From positions 62,001 to 126,000 of the forward strand of contig BGKB01000015.1 of the NCBI GenBank assembly GCA_003116975.1: a stretch of DNA of 64,000 nucleotides. The letters are read 5' to 3'. Origin of the DNA: Aurantiochytrium sp. KH105. Taxonomy: Eukaryota; Sar; Bigyra; Thraustochytrida; Thraustochytriidae. Both the position numbers and the translations under genes were made by a program. Under the pieces are notes generated by a model. The model was not told the DNA's origin. It did no database searches and saw only the letters and a program-made list of their open reading frames with translations. Within the stretch, counting starts at the first letter, position 1. Every line of letters starts with the position of its first letter. Shown one piece after another: positions 9,087 through 18,953 of this stretch.

Positions 9087-12057
9087 TCGCTTGTAAATAG
9101 TTGGCGCAGTAAAAAAAAAAATAAAAAAAGGGGGGGAAGCTGGCTGGTGCCGAACACGGAGGGCGTCAACCAGCTGATGCGCGCGTAAATATATAAATTA
9201 AAGCGGGGGACGCGTGGTTACTTCGTGATGCCGACGCGAGTGTCCGCACCACTTGAGTTCTGGTTCTCTTGCTCCGCGCAAGCACGAACCGAAGCGCCTT
9301 CCTCTCGCTCTTGTTCTCTCGCTCTCGTTCCGGCGTTTCGGCCGGAGGAATGAAATATGAAAAGTAAAGGCGGCAAGCACGCTAAGCACGCGCTTCGCCT
9401 TGGCTTGGCCTCTGCCTGCCTTCTCGACCACCGCTGCGCGTCGCGACGGGCAGCGGCGGCGCTCGCGCGTGCGGACTCGCTCGCGTGCGCGCGGACGGTG
9501 CGGGTGGCGCGACGGGCGGCGCGACGGGCGCGGTCGCGAAGGAGGCAGACAGACAGGCAGGCACCAGCTAGCAGCACGGCCCTCGCCGGCGCTGCGTTCC
9601 CGCTCTGCCGCCGCGATTTCTCCGCCCTTCGCTTCGCGCACTTGCAGAGCGCCATTCTCCACTTGCGGCGCCCCTCGCGCCACTTGCGCGCGCCGCTTTG
9701 CCCACTTGCGTCGCCGCTGCCGCATCGATCGACGCGTCCTCGGATCGCCACCCAAGCGCTGTGGAGACGCGCAAATCGGCTCCCTCTGCGGCGCCCGCCA
9801 GTGGGCGTCGAGACGCGTCGCAGACGCCGGACTCCACTGCGGGGATACTCTCCTTTGCAGCCACTGACCGGGCTCAGAGACTGGATGTAGAGTGGCCGTC
9901 TGCTTGCGCGGCCCGACCTCGAGGCACAGCCTTCTGCTGCGGGCTATTTCTTTCCCGCACTCGGACGAGCCGTGGACCGTACCGCACGCTTGCAGGAGAC
10001 ATCCTCACTGCGTCCCGATAAACCTTCGCGCCGCTGCGGGCTAGTGACGCCGCGATGTCCGATGGCGGCAACGCGATCCGCCCGTTAGTTCTTCCGAGAG
10101 GACGCGATCTTGGCCGCTGCGGGGCGGCTCGTTCCGCAGGCAGTCCCGCGTCATCCGCCCCGTTCCAAAAGCCGTCGCCCTAGCCCCTCCTACGCGCCCA
10201 CTACCGCCGCCGCCGCTCCGTACTTCCCCCTTCCACCCGTCGCCGCGGGGACCCCCCCTGACCTGCGTCGCTACGCCCTCCTACCCCGGCTCCTATCGCA
10301 CACTCTCGCACACCCCGTCCCCGCCCCTCGCGTGCTTGCGCAGCGCCGCGTCTGCCTCGCTTTCTTCCCTCCTCGCGCGTCCCCCCTCTCTCTCTCTCTC
10401 CCGATCGACGCGGTCTCCCCGTGATGACGCCCTCCGCTCTCTGCAGCGCGCGCTCGCGCGCCAGCGCGCGCTGCGCTTCCCCCTCTTTCTCCCTTCGTTT
10501 CTGGGACGCACACCCCCGGCTTTTCCCGCTTCGCAAGCAGCCACGGTCAGCTGGCCACTCATTCCCGCGCATCACTGCATGTTCGCGGCAGCTCCTCGTG
10601 TCGCCCGCACCGCACGCGCGGGAGGGAGGCAGGCAGGGAGGGAAAGCAGCCTGGGCGGCAGCGGCCGCGGGCCTGCGCGGCCGCGTCACCGGTCGACGCG
10701 CGCGCCTGGTCGGCCCTGCCCGGAAGAAGAAAGAAGCGGGCAGCAGTGCATGCAGCCCGCGGTCCAATAAAAAAAAAAATAATAACAATAATCGAAAAAG
10801 GGCAAACCGGGCGCGCGCGCGGGAACGCGCCTGACCCGCCTCCGGCGGCCCTGCTTTTCCCAGCCGGACCCGCGGAGCGGCGACGCAACTTGCGTTGCGC
10901 GGGAAGTGGGAGGGAGGAAGCGAGGACGGGGAGGCGGCCGCCGCCTGCCCCGGCGACGTCATCGTGGCGGTGCGCCGCGCAGCACCTCGCGGCGGCGGCG
11001 GCGGCTGTGGGGGAGACGGAGAGAACAGATGCGGGCCGCTGCGGGCGCACGAGGCGCCCGCAGCCGCGATCTTGGGGAGGATCCTGACTGCCGCGACAGT
11101 GCGTGGCGAGTGGCCGGCCGAGCGGATCGACGCGTCCGTGGTTAGTCTCCGTGTGTGCTTGCGTGCGTGCCGATTGTGGTGTTGCCGCGCGCGGAGAAGC
11201 ACTTGCGCGGGCGGCTGACGCGGCGGATACCGTACTTGCAGCGCGAGCCAGGGGAGGGGAGGAGGAGGAGATTCGCCGACACTGGCCGCTCGCGAGCCGC
11301 TGAATTGACTTCACCGCCCCGCAGACAGAAGAAAGTTCTCCGCAGTTCTGCGACCTCTCACGAGAAAGGTTTTTCCGAACGGAAGCATGGCTTTTGGACC
11401 CGTCCTGCCGTCGCGCTCTGCCCGTTTCACCCATACAGGCCGGAGTTCCCGCGGACGCTGTGGAAAATTGAAGTTGTCTCGTGGTTTAGGAGGACGCGCA
11501 AGCCTTTTAGAGGATCATTGACGTAAAGCAACGTAGATTTTTCATAAGTAATCATCTGTGCCAACTTGTTTCGTTGCTTCAAATCATATCGTCCGTCGAA
11601 AGGGAGGAAAACTTCTCGAGGACGATTTGAAAGTCAATTTTTCGATGGATGTACGGCGTACTTTTTGCTTGGGTCATAAAGCGAGGACGCGCGGACCGCT
11701 ACAAATCAGTCATCAGTGAATATGGCTCAAAGTCTCGTGCACCTTCTTTTCAGAAAAAAAAGTGGGCACCAGAGCGAACGAAGCCTGACTCGACGTGTAC
11801 GCATGCTGCTACTTGCGCATCTCTGACGCTGATTGATTCAGGAACGATAGCTTCGGATCGGACGAGCAAGTGATTGGCAGCGTCGTGATCCTTCTTATCG
11901 TGTGTCTTCGCTTGAATCCACCAATGACGCTGTATGCAGTATCTCTTTTGGTCCCAAAGCCTCTGACTTGCGTCGATCTGTTCGAAAAAGAGCTGGGCTG
12001 GTGACAGCCTTGGTCCCCAAGACTCTGACTTGCGTCAATTTGCTTGAGAGGGATCAA
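9087..12057. other. GC-rich gene-free spacer upstream of the bZIP gene
   Basis: About 3 kb without a supportable gene. The long frames here are Arg/Ala/Ser/Pro-rich and occur on both strands in overlapping frames, which argues for composition rather than coding. Contents: an A-rich tract just upstream of the bZIP start (about 9109-9135), a four-copy CACTTGC array (9639-9709), CT dinucleotide runs (about 10384-10402), an A-rich island (about 10768-10800), and AT-richer DNA after about 11500. A loose 62-bp duplication carries GACTTGCGTC at 11965 and 12027. Confidence 0.55.
9639..9709 (+). repeat. Four CACTTGC elements spaced 21, 21 and 22 bp
   Basis: CACTTGC starts at 9639, 9660, 9681 and 9703, with degenerate GC-rich sequence between the copies. 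The heptamer is better conserved than its spacers, and the spacing is two helical turns. The array lies about 0.55-0.62 kb upstream of the bZIP-zinc-finger gene. A similar phased set occurs near 47.4-47.8 kb. Confidence 0.7.
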
Positions 12058-12226
12058 GGCTGTTAAGCGCAAGGCTTCTGTTGAGCGCAAGACTTCTGTT
12101 GAGCGCAAAGCGTCTGTTGAGCGCGAGGCTTCTGTTGAGCGCGAGGCGTCTGTTGAGCGCGAGGCTTCTGTTGAGCGCGAGGCTTCTGTTGAGCGCGAGG
12201 CTTCTGTTGAACGCATGGCTTTCGGC
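12058..12226 (+). repeat. 18-bp minisatellite, about nine copies
   Basis: The unit TCTGTTGAGCGCGAGGCT and close variants (AAGG/AAGA/AAAG in place of GAGG) are repeated head to tail. Because the unit is 18 bp, it keeps a reading frame and would encode a six-residue repeat (for example SVEREA on the plus strand). No flanking coding evidence supports a gene, so it is annotated as a minisatellite. Confidence 0.85.
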
Positions 12227-12351
12227 TGCTCACGTCACGAGCATCCAGTCCTAACTGACATCCAGTGACAGCAAACTTTGGCGGATCACTCCTTGCGTCT
12301 CGATTCTCAAAAAGCTGAGGGCAAGACTGCGTAAATTACTGTCTTGCACTT

Positions 12352-12978
12352 TCATTTGGTCTTTTGAACGTCCAAGCCTGCACCATGGTAGATGAGTAGC
12401 TGCGCCGTTTCGAGCTGCCCTTTCATACACGCAAAGAGAAGCGCTGTTTCGCCATCGTTGTTTTGCAAATTTAGACGCGCACCGCGGTGAATGAGCAACT
12501 GAGCCATCTCGGGCTGCTCGTACGAGCACGCAAACATGAGAGCGGTTTCCCCCTTTTCTGTTTGCAAATCAAGGTTTGCACCGTGATGCACGAGCAAATG
12601 GCCCATCTCGGGCGGGCCATACTTGCATACGGACATTAATGCACTCCAGCCGTCGATACATTGCAAATCCAAGTCTGCGCCGCGGTGAATGAGCAGCTCA
12701 GCCATGTCGAGCTGCTTGTGTTGGCACGCAAATCTCAGAGCGCCCCAGCCGACATGGTCCTGTAGATCCAAGCCTGCGCCGCGTTCGATGAGCCATCTTG
12801 CGATAACGGGTTGAGGACCGGACTTGGGATTAAGAGACCACATGAGCGGCGTGTCGTTCCATCTCGTCACGGGCGCGTCGAGCTTGGCTGGGTTCTCCTG
12901 CACAGCGCGCTGGACCCCGGCGAGGTCGCCCGCCGCGATGAGCCGTCTCATCGCCCACGAAGGAAACTTTGTCACCAT
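12352..12978 (-). CDS. Small ankyrin-repeat protein
   Basis: Predicted 208-residue protein; ATG at 12978 in a good context (ACCATGG after reverse complement). After a short N-terminal helix pair, about five ankyrin repeats run to the end, with the typical G.TAL..AC..G..E.A.LLI..GA.L.LQ pattern seen as MAQLLIHRGARLNLQ, MAELLIHRGADLDLQ and similar. Ankyrin stacks are protein-interaction scaffolds; no enzymatic domain is present and the partner is unknown. The repeats are very alike, suggesting recent internal duplication. The protein ends three residues after a repeat, so the last repeat lacks a proper cap. The upstream side is occupied by a 193-bp tandem array starting about 100 bp away. Confidence 0.8.
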   Translation of the reverse strand: MVTKFPSWAMRRLIAAGDLAGVQRAVQENPAKLDAPVTRWNDTPLMWSLNPKSGPQPVIARWLIERGAGLDLQDHVGWGALRFACQHKQLDMAELLIHRGADLDLQCIDGWSALMSVCKYGPPEMGHLLVHHGANLDLQTEKGETALMFACSYEQPEMAQLLIHRGARLNLQNNDGETALLFACMKGQLETAQLLIYHGAGLDVQKTK

Positions 12979-13079
12979 GGTTTGCGCCGGCGGGTCGTTT
13001 CCGCCACGCAGCCCCGTCTGCGTCCGTGCTACGCTGGACGCGCTCCGCGTGAGCAGCGCGCGAGATCGCGAGGGGGCGG

Positions 13080-13654
13080 GGCGCTACGCGGGTGTCGTGC
13101 ACGTGTGATGGGTTCACGGTTTTGGGAGGACTCGCTGCACGTGCACAAACCGTGAGCCTCGCTCGGACTGAGACCGATTTGGTTGGTCACTATCCATGCA
13201 AATATACAAAATCTGTGCTTCGATTGACCAAGCAACAAACGGCTCAGGGCATGCCAAAGAATGATGTCGGCGTGCGCTACGCGGGTCCTGTGCACGTGTG
13301 ATGGGTTCACGGTCTTGGGAGGACCCGCCGCACGTGCACAGGCCGTGAGCCTCGGACTGAGACCGATTTGGTTGGTCACTATCCATGCAAATTTACAAAA
13401 TCTATGCGTCGATCGACCGACCAAGCGACTAACGGCTCAGGGCATGCCGAAGAATGGTGTCGGCGTGCGCTACGCGAGTCCTGTGCACGTGTGATGGGTT
13501 CACGGCTTTGGGAGGGCCCGCCGCACATGCACAAGCCGTGAGCCTCGGACTGAGACCAGTTTGGTTGGTCACTATCCATGCAAATTCACAAAATCTATAC
13601 TTCGATCGACCAAGCGACTAACGGCTCAGGGCATGCCGAAGAATGATGTCGGCC
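13080..13654. repeat. Three tandem copies of a 193-bp repeat
   Basis: The landmark GATGGGTTCACGG starts at 13107, 13300 and 13493, giving an exact 193-bp period. Copies are highly similar, with small indels (for example the extra CTCG near 13158). Each carries GTGCACGTGTGA, a second CACGTGCACA (CACATGCACA in the third copy) and TATCCATGCAAAT. The array ends at about 13654 in the repeated GCATGCCGAAGAATGATGTCGGC. It lies directly upstream of the ankyrin gene and could hold its promoter in multiple copies. Confidence 0.9.
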
Positions 13655-14581
13655 ACGACAGGATATACATTCTTGCTCGCGTCTGTCGCGAGCGTGTTTA
13701 CAAAGTGAGCGCAAGATGACTTTATCTCTTCCACGTAATGACGCAAAGTCGGTTTTGGGCAAAGATGATTCGTATGAACGTTAAAAGAAATCTCCCTCCG
13801 CGCGTAGCGCGATGTGGAGGAGAAAGTTGGAATCTCTTGCGGCTGCTCGGAGACGAGAGTGTTGTTGGCCAAGGTTGCAAATGGCTACCCGAGTACGAAG
13901 TCGCCCTCGGAACCTTGTCCGATCGGGTTCGAGTGATTCGGGTGATCTGGGTGTGCTGGCGAACAAATTTGTGTGAGCGTGGCTTCGTGCAGCTTATGAA
14001 TATAGTTCATGCGGTGAATAGCATGGTATAAAAGGAAATGCACGGGCTCTTGTGGAGCGGCATTTGAATCAAGGTGGTGGAATAATGCGCTGGGCCTCCG
14101 TCAAGGCGGCATTACTTACCGAAGGAATGATAGTACGCTGGGCCTTTACTAACTGTAAGGTGATGGCAAGCTCATCGTGACGGTACCTCCCTCACCACTA
14201 GCAGATCCAGCATGTCTGCCACGGTGCACACCAGCCAGCGCATGCCTCGATTGGCGTATCTTGTCCAAAGTTATGTGCACGCGCTGGAATTTTTTGTCCA
14301 AACACCTAATTCCACTCTTTCCCTCGCGCCGCGGCACGACCGCGCGGCAGGCAGGCAGGCAGGCAGGCGCGTAAGGCGCAAGCCCGCCCTCTTCACCTCA
14401 CCCCGTCCGCGCGCCCGCGGAGAAGGCGCAAAGACCGCCTTGCCTCGCCTCGCCTCGCCTCAGCATCCCATCAGCATCCAGCGCAGGCTCTCTCTGCCCT
14501 CGCGCGCTTCTTTTCCCTCCCGCGGCCCGAGTCTCTCTTTCCCCGCTCTCTGGTCCCTGCCCGCCGATAACGCGCGCCGCC
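13655..14581. other. Spacer upstream of the WD40 gene
   Basis: No supportable gene. The first half is of ordinary composition. A TATAAAA-type element lies at about 14027 in GGTATAAAAGG, but it is about 555 bp from the WD40 start, so its relevance is uncertain. The last 250 bp hold a GCAG run (14347-14368) and a GCCTC run (14442-14461) before a CGCCGCCATGG start context at 14582. Confidence 0.5.
14442..14461. repeat. GCCTC pentanucleotide microsatellite
   Basis: Four units about 120 bp upstream of the likely WD40 start; the same repeat (opposite strand) as at 1541-1569. Confidence 0.85.
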
Positions 14582-15506
14582 ATGGGCCGCATCGAGGGCT
14601 ACGTGCACGGCGTCGCGCAGTCGCCGACCTCGTGCTGGGCTGCTTGCGCGCGTGGAGCGAAAGGGACAGCGCGCTCGTGCTGGAGATGAGGACGCCCAAC
14701 GACAAGCCGGCCTTTTCGGTGGCCGTGCAGGGCAAGCTGGCCGCCGTGGGGACGTACGCAGGCGGCCTCTTCCTGATCGACCTGGGCGCGGCCTCCGTCC
14801 TACACGCCCTCCAGGGCCACACGCGCGGCGTCGCGAGCGTCGTCTTCGACGGCGACGAGATCATCTCCGGCGGCGGGTCCGGCGACAAGACCGTCCGCAT
14901 CTGGGACAAGGTCAGCGGCCGAGAGACCTTGAGGATCGACGCCGGGGCGAAGGTTTGGAGCGTTGCCGCCCACGAGAACCTGCTCGTGGCCGGTCTGGAC
15001 GACAACACCGTGCATGTCTTCGACCGGGTCAGCGGCGGTCCGTGCCACGTCCTCACGGAGGCGACAGACGAGGTCAGAGCGGTCGCGATCGACGCGCAGC
15101 ACGTGGTGAGCGGGTCCGACGACTACAAGGTGAGGGTCTACGCCGTGCCTTCCTTCAAGCTCGTCCACGTCCTCGAAGGACATACCAACTTGGTGCGCTC
15201 CGTCGCGCTCGAGAGAGACCGCATTGTGAGTGGGTCCTGGGACAACACGGTCAGAGTCTGGGGCGCGCGCAGCGGAGACGCGCTGCACGTCTTGCAAGGT
15301 CACTCGGACTCGGTGCTGTCGGTCTCTCTCTTGGGGTCAAAGATCGTGAGCGGATGTAGCAGCATCATCGGAACTCCCGACAACAGCGTGCGCATCTGGG
15401 ACGCGGAGACCGGCGCCTTGATGCGCAAGCTAAAGGGCACGGAGGACGTGCGGTCCATTGAGAACGTGCTCGGTGCAGCGGCAGAGGAGGCGCTCGAGAT
15501 GCACTG
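14582..15506 (+). CDS. WD40 beta-propeller part of a WD40-Roc-COR-TIR protein
   Basis: About six WD40 repeats are read in one frame from about 14690 to 15450; VRIWDKVSG, VRVWGARSGD and VRIWDAETG are the strand-d signatures, with GHT/GHS dipeptides between. The best start context is ATG 14582, but it is in another frame from the propeller, and a one-base shift near 14621 would be needed to join them. The first in-frame ATG close to the repeats is 14686. At the 3' side the frame reads LGAAAEEALEMH up to about 15504 and then loses sense, while the next frame begins LANEDAAELG and runs into a P-loop GTPase. The two parts therefore almost certainly form one gene, interrupted by a one-base deletion (real or in the assembly) around 15501-15507. 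A micro-intron seems unlikely: no donor and acceptor of sensible length fit. Confidence 0.75.
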
Positions 15507-17885
15507 GCTAACGAGGACGCTGCGGAGCTGGGCCGCTGCAATCTCATGCTCATCGGCCAGGGCGCCGCCGGCAAGACGTCCACGGTGCGCTCGTTGCTGG
15601 GCATGGAGCCCGTGGCGGAGCACATCTCGACGGTGGGCGTCGAGCTCAAGCGCACCGACGCAGAGTCCTGGGAGGAGATCAAGGATGCCAACAGCGGATT
15701 TGAACGCCAGGCGTATCGCGTGGCCGCGCTGCGCATGGCCGTGGAAGGGCCAGTGCGAGGTCGAGGCATGACGAACATAGGAGGCACCTTGACACGCTTC
15801 ACTCGCGCTGTAGCAAGTACAATAGGACGCACGCGGAAGTCCGGAACCGCATCCTCTGCAACCGAGGAGCGCGTGGAACTGGTGCCCGAGGCCGAGGTGG
15901 CGCAGCGGTTCGATGTTGCAGAGGTTGAGAACATGGCTGGCAAGACGCGTTCGGGCCAGAAGATCTACTTTACGATCTGGGATTATGCGGGTCAGGAGGT
16001 CTTTTACGCGCTGCACCATATTTTTCTCACGAGCGAGGGTGGCGTCTACATGCTCGTTTTTGACATGCAAGAGCTCCTCGGCGAGCGAGAAAAAGCATTG
16101 AAAAACTTGACCTTTTGGCTCAACTCGGTCAAGCTGCACGCTCCCGAAGCGCCTGTCCTACTGGTCGGAACTCATTTTGATCAGGCAGGCGACAAACTTG
16201 AAGCGGTGGAGAACATCCTGCGGGAGGACTTAAAGGCTCTACGTAATGTCAAGCTTGTGAAGAACCACTCCAGCGAATGGAGCTTCTTTCCAGTCGACAA
16301 CATGAGCACCGCGGAGGATCGTGCAGCCGATCTCCGGCATGCTATAGAAGAGACTGCCTCAGAGCTCGAGTCCGTGTCGCAAAAGATTTCGCTGCGCTGG
16401 CTTAAAGTCATTGACGACCTCATGTTGCTCGATTGCGACTATGTCTCGTTCGCGAAAGTGCAGGAGCTTGCAACCAAGTATCACGCCGGAGAGCAGACGG
16501 ACGAGCTGCTCAAGTTTTTCCACGACCTTGGGATGGTGGTGCATCTGCGTGCTACTGCCATTCTGCACAAAAAGGTCGTAATGAAGCCGCAATGGCTCTT
16601 GGACAAGCTGGCACGGGTCATCGCGGACGACATGCACGTCCAGGACATTTACTATGACAGAGAGCTCTCCAAGTTGGAGCTCGTGGACGACTTCAATGTC
16701 CTGCGGAACAAGTCAATTGGCACGCGCATTTTGCTAAAGTACTTATGGGCGAACGAGGAATTCGAGTATCTGCGCGCCTTTATGGACGAGACGATGCTGC
16801 TGTCAAATTGGGCATTCCCCGAGAAGGCGCTCGCCAGGGCCCATCAAAATGAGCCTCTCTTTTTGGTGAGCAGCCTTTTGAAGAACTCAACCAATGATAG
16901 TCTTTCAGCAGAGATTGCTGGCATGGACGCCGGACTGACCTGCGTTCTAGATTTTTCAGAGTTCTTTCTCCCAGATGGCTTCTTTGCGCGCCTCCTTTCG
17001 CTCTGCGCCAAGCACAGCGGGGATACAGTGTCTCGGAAGTACCCGCCTCGGCTGGCAGGAAATAAAGCCATACTCCGCTTCGGCCTCTCCGTGTTTGCAC
17101 TTGAGCAGATCGGCGACAAGATCTGGTTTCGCGTGAAGCGTGACTCGATCAAGCCAGCGAGCACGTTGAAGATGCTACTTAGCATGTTCCAGGGCGCTCG
17201 CGATGCGCTTTATCCAAACTTGCCCTGGGAGCTTTTCCTGCAATCGCCGACAGACGCGTTTGTTCTGGTCGCACACGATGATCTGGAGGAGGCGCGCGCA
17301 TCAGAAGTTAAGTCTGTTGAGTCCGTGGTCGAAACACGTGTCAAAGTGGCGGACTTTGCGCAGTTCTTTGAAGATGGTTCGCTGCTGGAAGACATTCACG
17401 GTACGACCGGAATCGATAGATTTGCAGACATGCCCCTGGACTCTAGGCTTCAGTACCACGTTTTCGTGAGTCACAAGCAATACGAAGCTGGTGATGCGTG
17501 CGACCTCATGGCTGAAAAACTCAAGAACCGCGGACTCAAAGTGTGGGTCGACCAGCGAACGGAGGGCAATCTGTCGACAAAGGAGATGAAAGATGGCATT
17601 CTGGCGTCGAAGTGCTATCTGCTCTTCTTGACTAAGACCGTTTTCAGCTCGAAGGCGGTGTGCATGGAGCTTGTTACGGCCTTGAAAGCAGAGAAACGGA
17701 TTCTGCTTGTGCACGAGAGCGATCCGAATCGTGTGGGTTTTGCCAACTTCTCCAAGTACATTAAAACGGCGCCAAAGACGGCGAAGCACATTTTCGATGC
17801 CCGCGAGTCAATGCCCTTTCAGCGTCGTCTGTACCTGGCAGAACCTTTTTACGACGAGCTCATTCGTCGCATTGACTCTAGCTGA
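15507..17885 (+). CDS. Roc-COR GTPase with C-terminal TIR domain (continuation of the WD40 frame)
   Basis: About 792 residues counted from 15507. The Roc GTPase has the P-loop GQGAAGKT (about residues 17-24), switch II WDYAGQE (about 158) and a THFD motif (about 222) in place of NKxD, as Roc domains often show. A COR region follows (about 300-600), with the typical FFHDLGMVVH and VVMKPQWLLDKL segments. A TIR domain runs from about 650 (YHVFVSHKQYEAGDACDLMA) through GLKVWVD and ILASKCYLLFLTKTVFSSKAVCMEL, keeping a Glu in the alpha-C position where NADase TIRs have their catalytic residue. Family knowledge: Roc-COR proteins are dimeric GTPase switches, and TIR domains signal in immunity or degrade NAD. 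Placed after WD40 repeats, this is a plausible intracellular sensor; that role is inference. Confidence 0.88.
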   Translation, partial: ANEDAAELGRCNLMLIGQGAAGKTSTVRSLLGMEPVAEHISTVGVELKRTDAESWEEIKDANSGFERQAYRVAALRMAVEGPVRGRGMTNIGGTLTRFTRAVASTIGRTRKSGTASSATEERVELVPEAEVAQRFDVAEVENMAGKTRSGQKIYFTIWDYAGQEVFYALHHIFLTSEGGVYMLVFDMQELLGEREKALKNLTFWLNSVKLHAPEAPVLLVGTHFDQAGDKLEAVENILREDLKALRNVKLVKNHSSEWSFFPVDNMSTAEDRAADLRHAIEETASELESVSQKISLRWLKVIDDLMLLDCDYVSFAKVQELATKYHAGEQTDELLKFFHDLGMVVHLRATAILHKKVVMKPQWLLDKLARVIADDMHVQDIYYDRELSKLELVDDFNVLRNKSIGTRILLKYLWANEEFEYLRAFMDETMLLSNWAFPEKALARAHQNEPLFLVSSLLKNSTNDSLSAEIAGMDAGLTCVLDFSEFFLPDGFFARLLSLCAKHSGDTVSRKYPPRLAGNKAILRFGLSVFALEQIGDKIWFRVKRDSIKPASTLKMLLSMFQGARDALYPNLPWELFLQSPTDAFVLVAHDDLEEARASEVKSVESVVETRVKVADFAQFFEDGSLLEDIHGTTGIDRFADMPLDSRLQYHVFVSHKQYEAGDACDLMAEKLKNRGLKVWVDQRTEGNLSTKEMKDGILASKCYLLFLTKTVFSSKAVCMELVTALKAEKRILLVHESDPNRVGFANFSKYIKTAPKTAKHIFDARESMPFQRRLYLAEPFYDELIRRIDSS

Positions 17886-18953
17886 CGCTTATCGAATTAC
17901 GATTGGTTTTTGTTTTGTGTTACCCGTTGCTTCTGATAATTTTATTTTCCAGGCTCCCGCACCCGAATTGGGGGCGACAAGAGAAAAACTATTTGGCGTT
18001 TTTAGAATCTCGCTCCCTTTTCGGCATTGACTTTGTCTTCTTTTTTCGTCGTCGCTGCTGTATCTCGCCTATTATTCTGAGCAGCAGGCACCTCTGGAAT
18101 GGTGTCGCGCGGCCTGAACACGGCGTATACCGCTCCGGCGCCAATATTGTGACGGGCATCGTCGATTATCCACACAAGGTTCCATTCAAGGTTTTGCGTC
18201 GTGGATGAAGGAAAGAATGGCCAATTGAAATCTGCTCGGTAGCGACCTCAGAGTGACGAGGTTAGCCAGCTTTGCTTCGATCGTCGTTGTAGTCCGAAGA
18301 TTGTTTTTTGAGGGGTAAAGAGAAAGCCCTCCCTCTTCAAAAGGGAAAAAGACTCTCTGATCACACCTCCCTTCTTTGGCTCTCTTACTCAGGTTTGCAA
18401 AAGGAAGAAAGAAACAGTCCAACAATGCTCGTATGCAAGCCAAAAACGAGGAAGAATAGTTTGTCTGGACAGTTGTTCTTTGATTTTTTATAAAACAAAG
18501 CGTCCCATATCCAATCGACTTCGTGTCTCCAAAAGGAGCAAAATCCCAGAATGGCGAACCTCGGCCATCAGTGGCCAAGATCCTGACAAAAGAACAACTG
18601 CTGTTTAACAGGGGGCTGAATGCAAATGAAAGCTTTAACTTTTTCCAATCTTTTGGTGTTTCCAATTTCTCTCAAACGAAAAGAATTTGCCTGTGCCAAC
18701 TTCTCTTTCCATCGTGTGCAAGATGGCCAAGCAAAGGTTCGAGTGGTGTCCTTCTCATCTCAACCGCTTCAAAGTAAACTGCGCAACGCAAAACAAAAAG
18801 CTCATCATCAAGCCACGGCGGACAGTCAGGTATAGGCATGCCAGACGCGCAAGCGTGCAGTCGCAATCCGCGAACCTAGGCGGGCGGGCGTGCGACGCAC
18901 AACGCGACGACGTTCTGGCTGTGAGAACCGGCCAACGCGTTGGAGAAAAGACG
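17886..18953. other. Spacer with no recognised gene
   Basis: AT-richer DNA after the TIR-coding end. Frames of up to 159 codons exist on the minus strand (to about 18186), but their translation is without domain or sensible composition. I see no repeat array. The last part carries the 5' region of the aminotransferase gene. An upstream in-frame ATG at 18723 could extend that protein, but the added residues do not look like the family. Confidence 0.45.

Noticed and set aside
10201-11202. 333-codon minus-strand frame upstream of the bZIP gene
   Set aside because: Low-complexity Arg/Ala/Ser text, overlapped by other long frames on both strands, without a start context.
11809-12216. Minus-strand frame with a six-residue Arg-Ser-Thr repeat
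   Set aside because: It is produced by the 18-bp minisatellite; no domain or coding-like flank.
14020-14040. TATAAAA element as promoter of the WD40-Roc-COR-TIR gene
   Set aside because: It is about 555 bp upstream of the likely start, and similar TATAAAAG strings occur in unrelated positions (61327, 63785).
18186-18665. 159-codon minus-strand frame
   Set aside because: Translation is not protein-like in pattern, and no neighbour or motif supports it.
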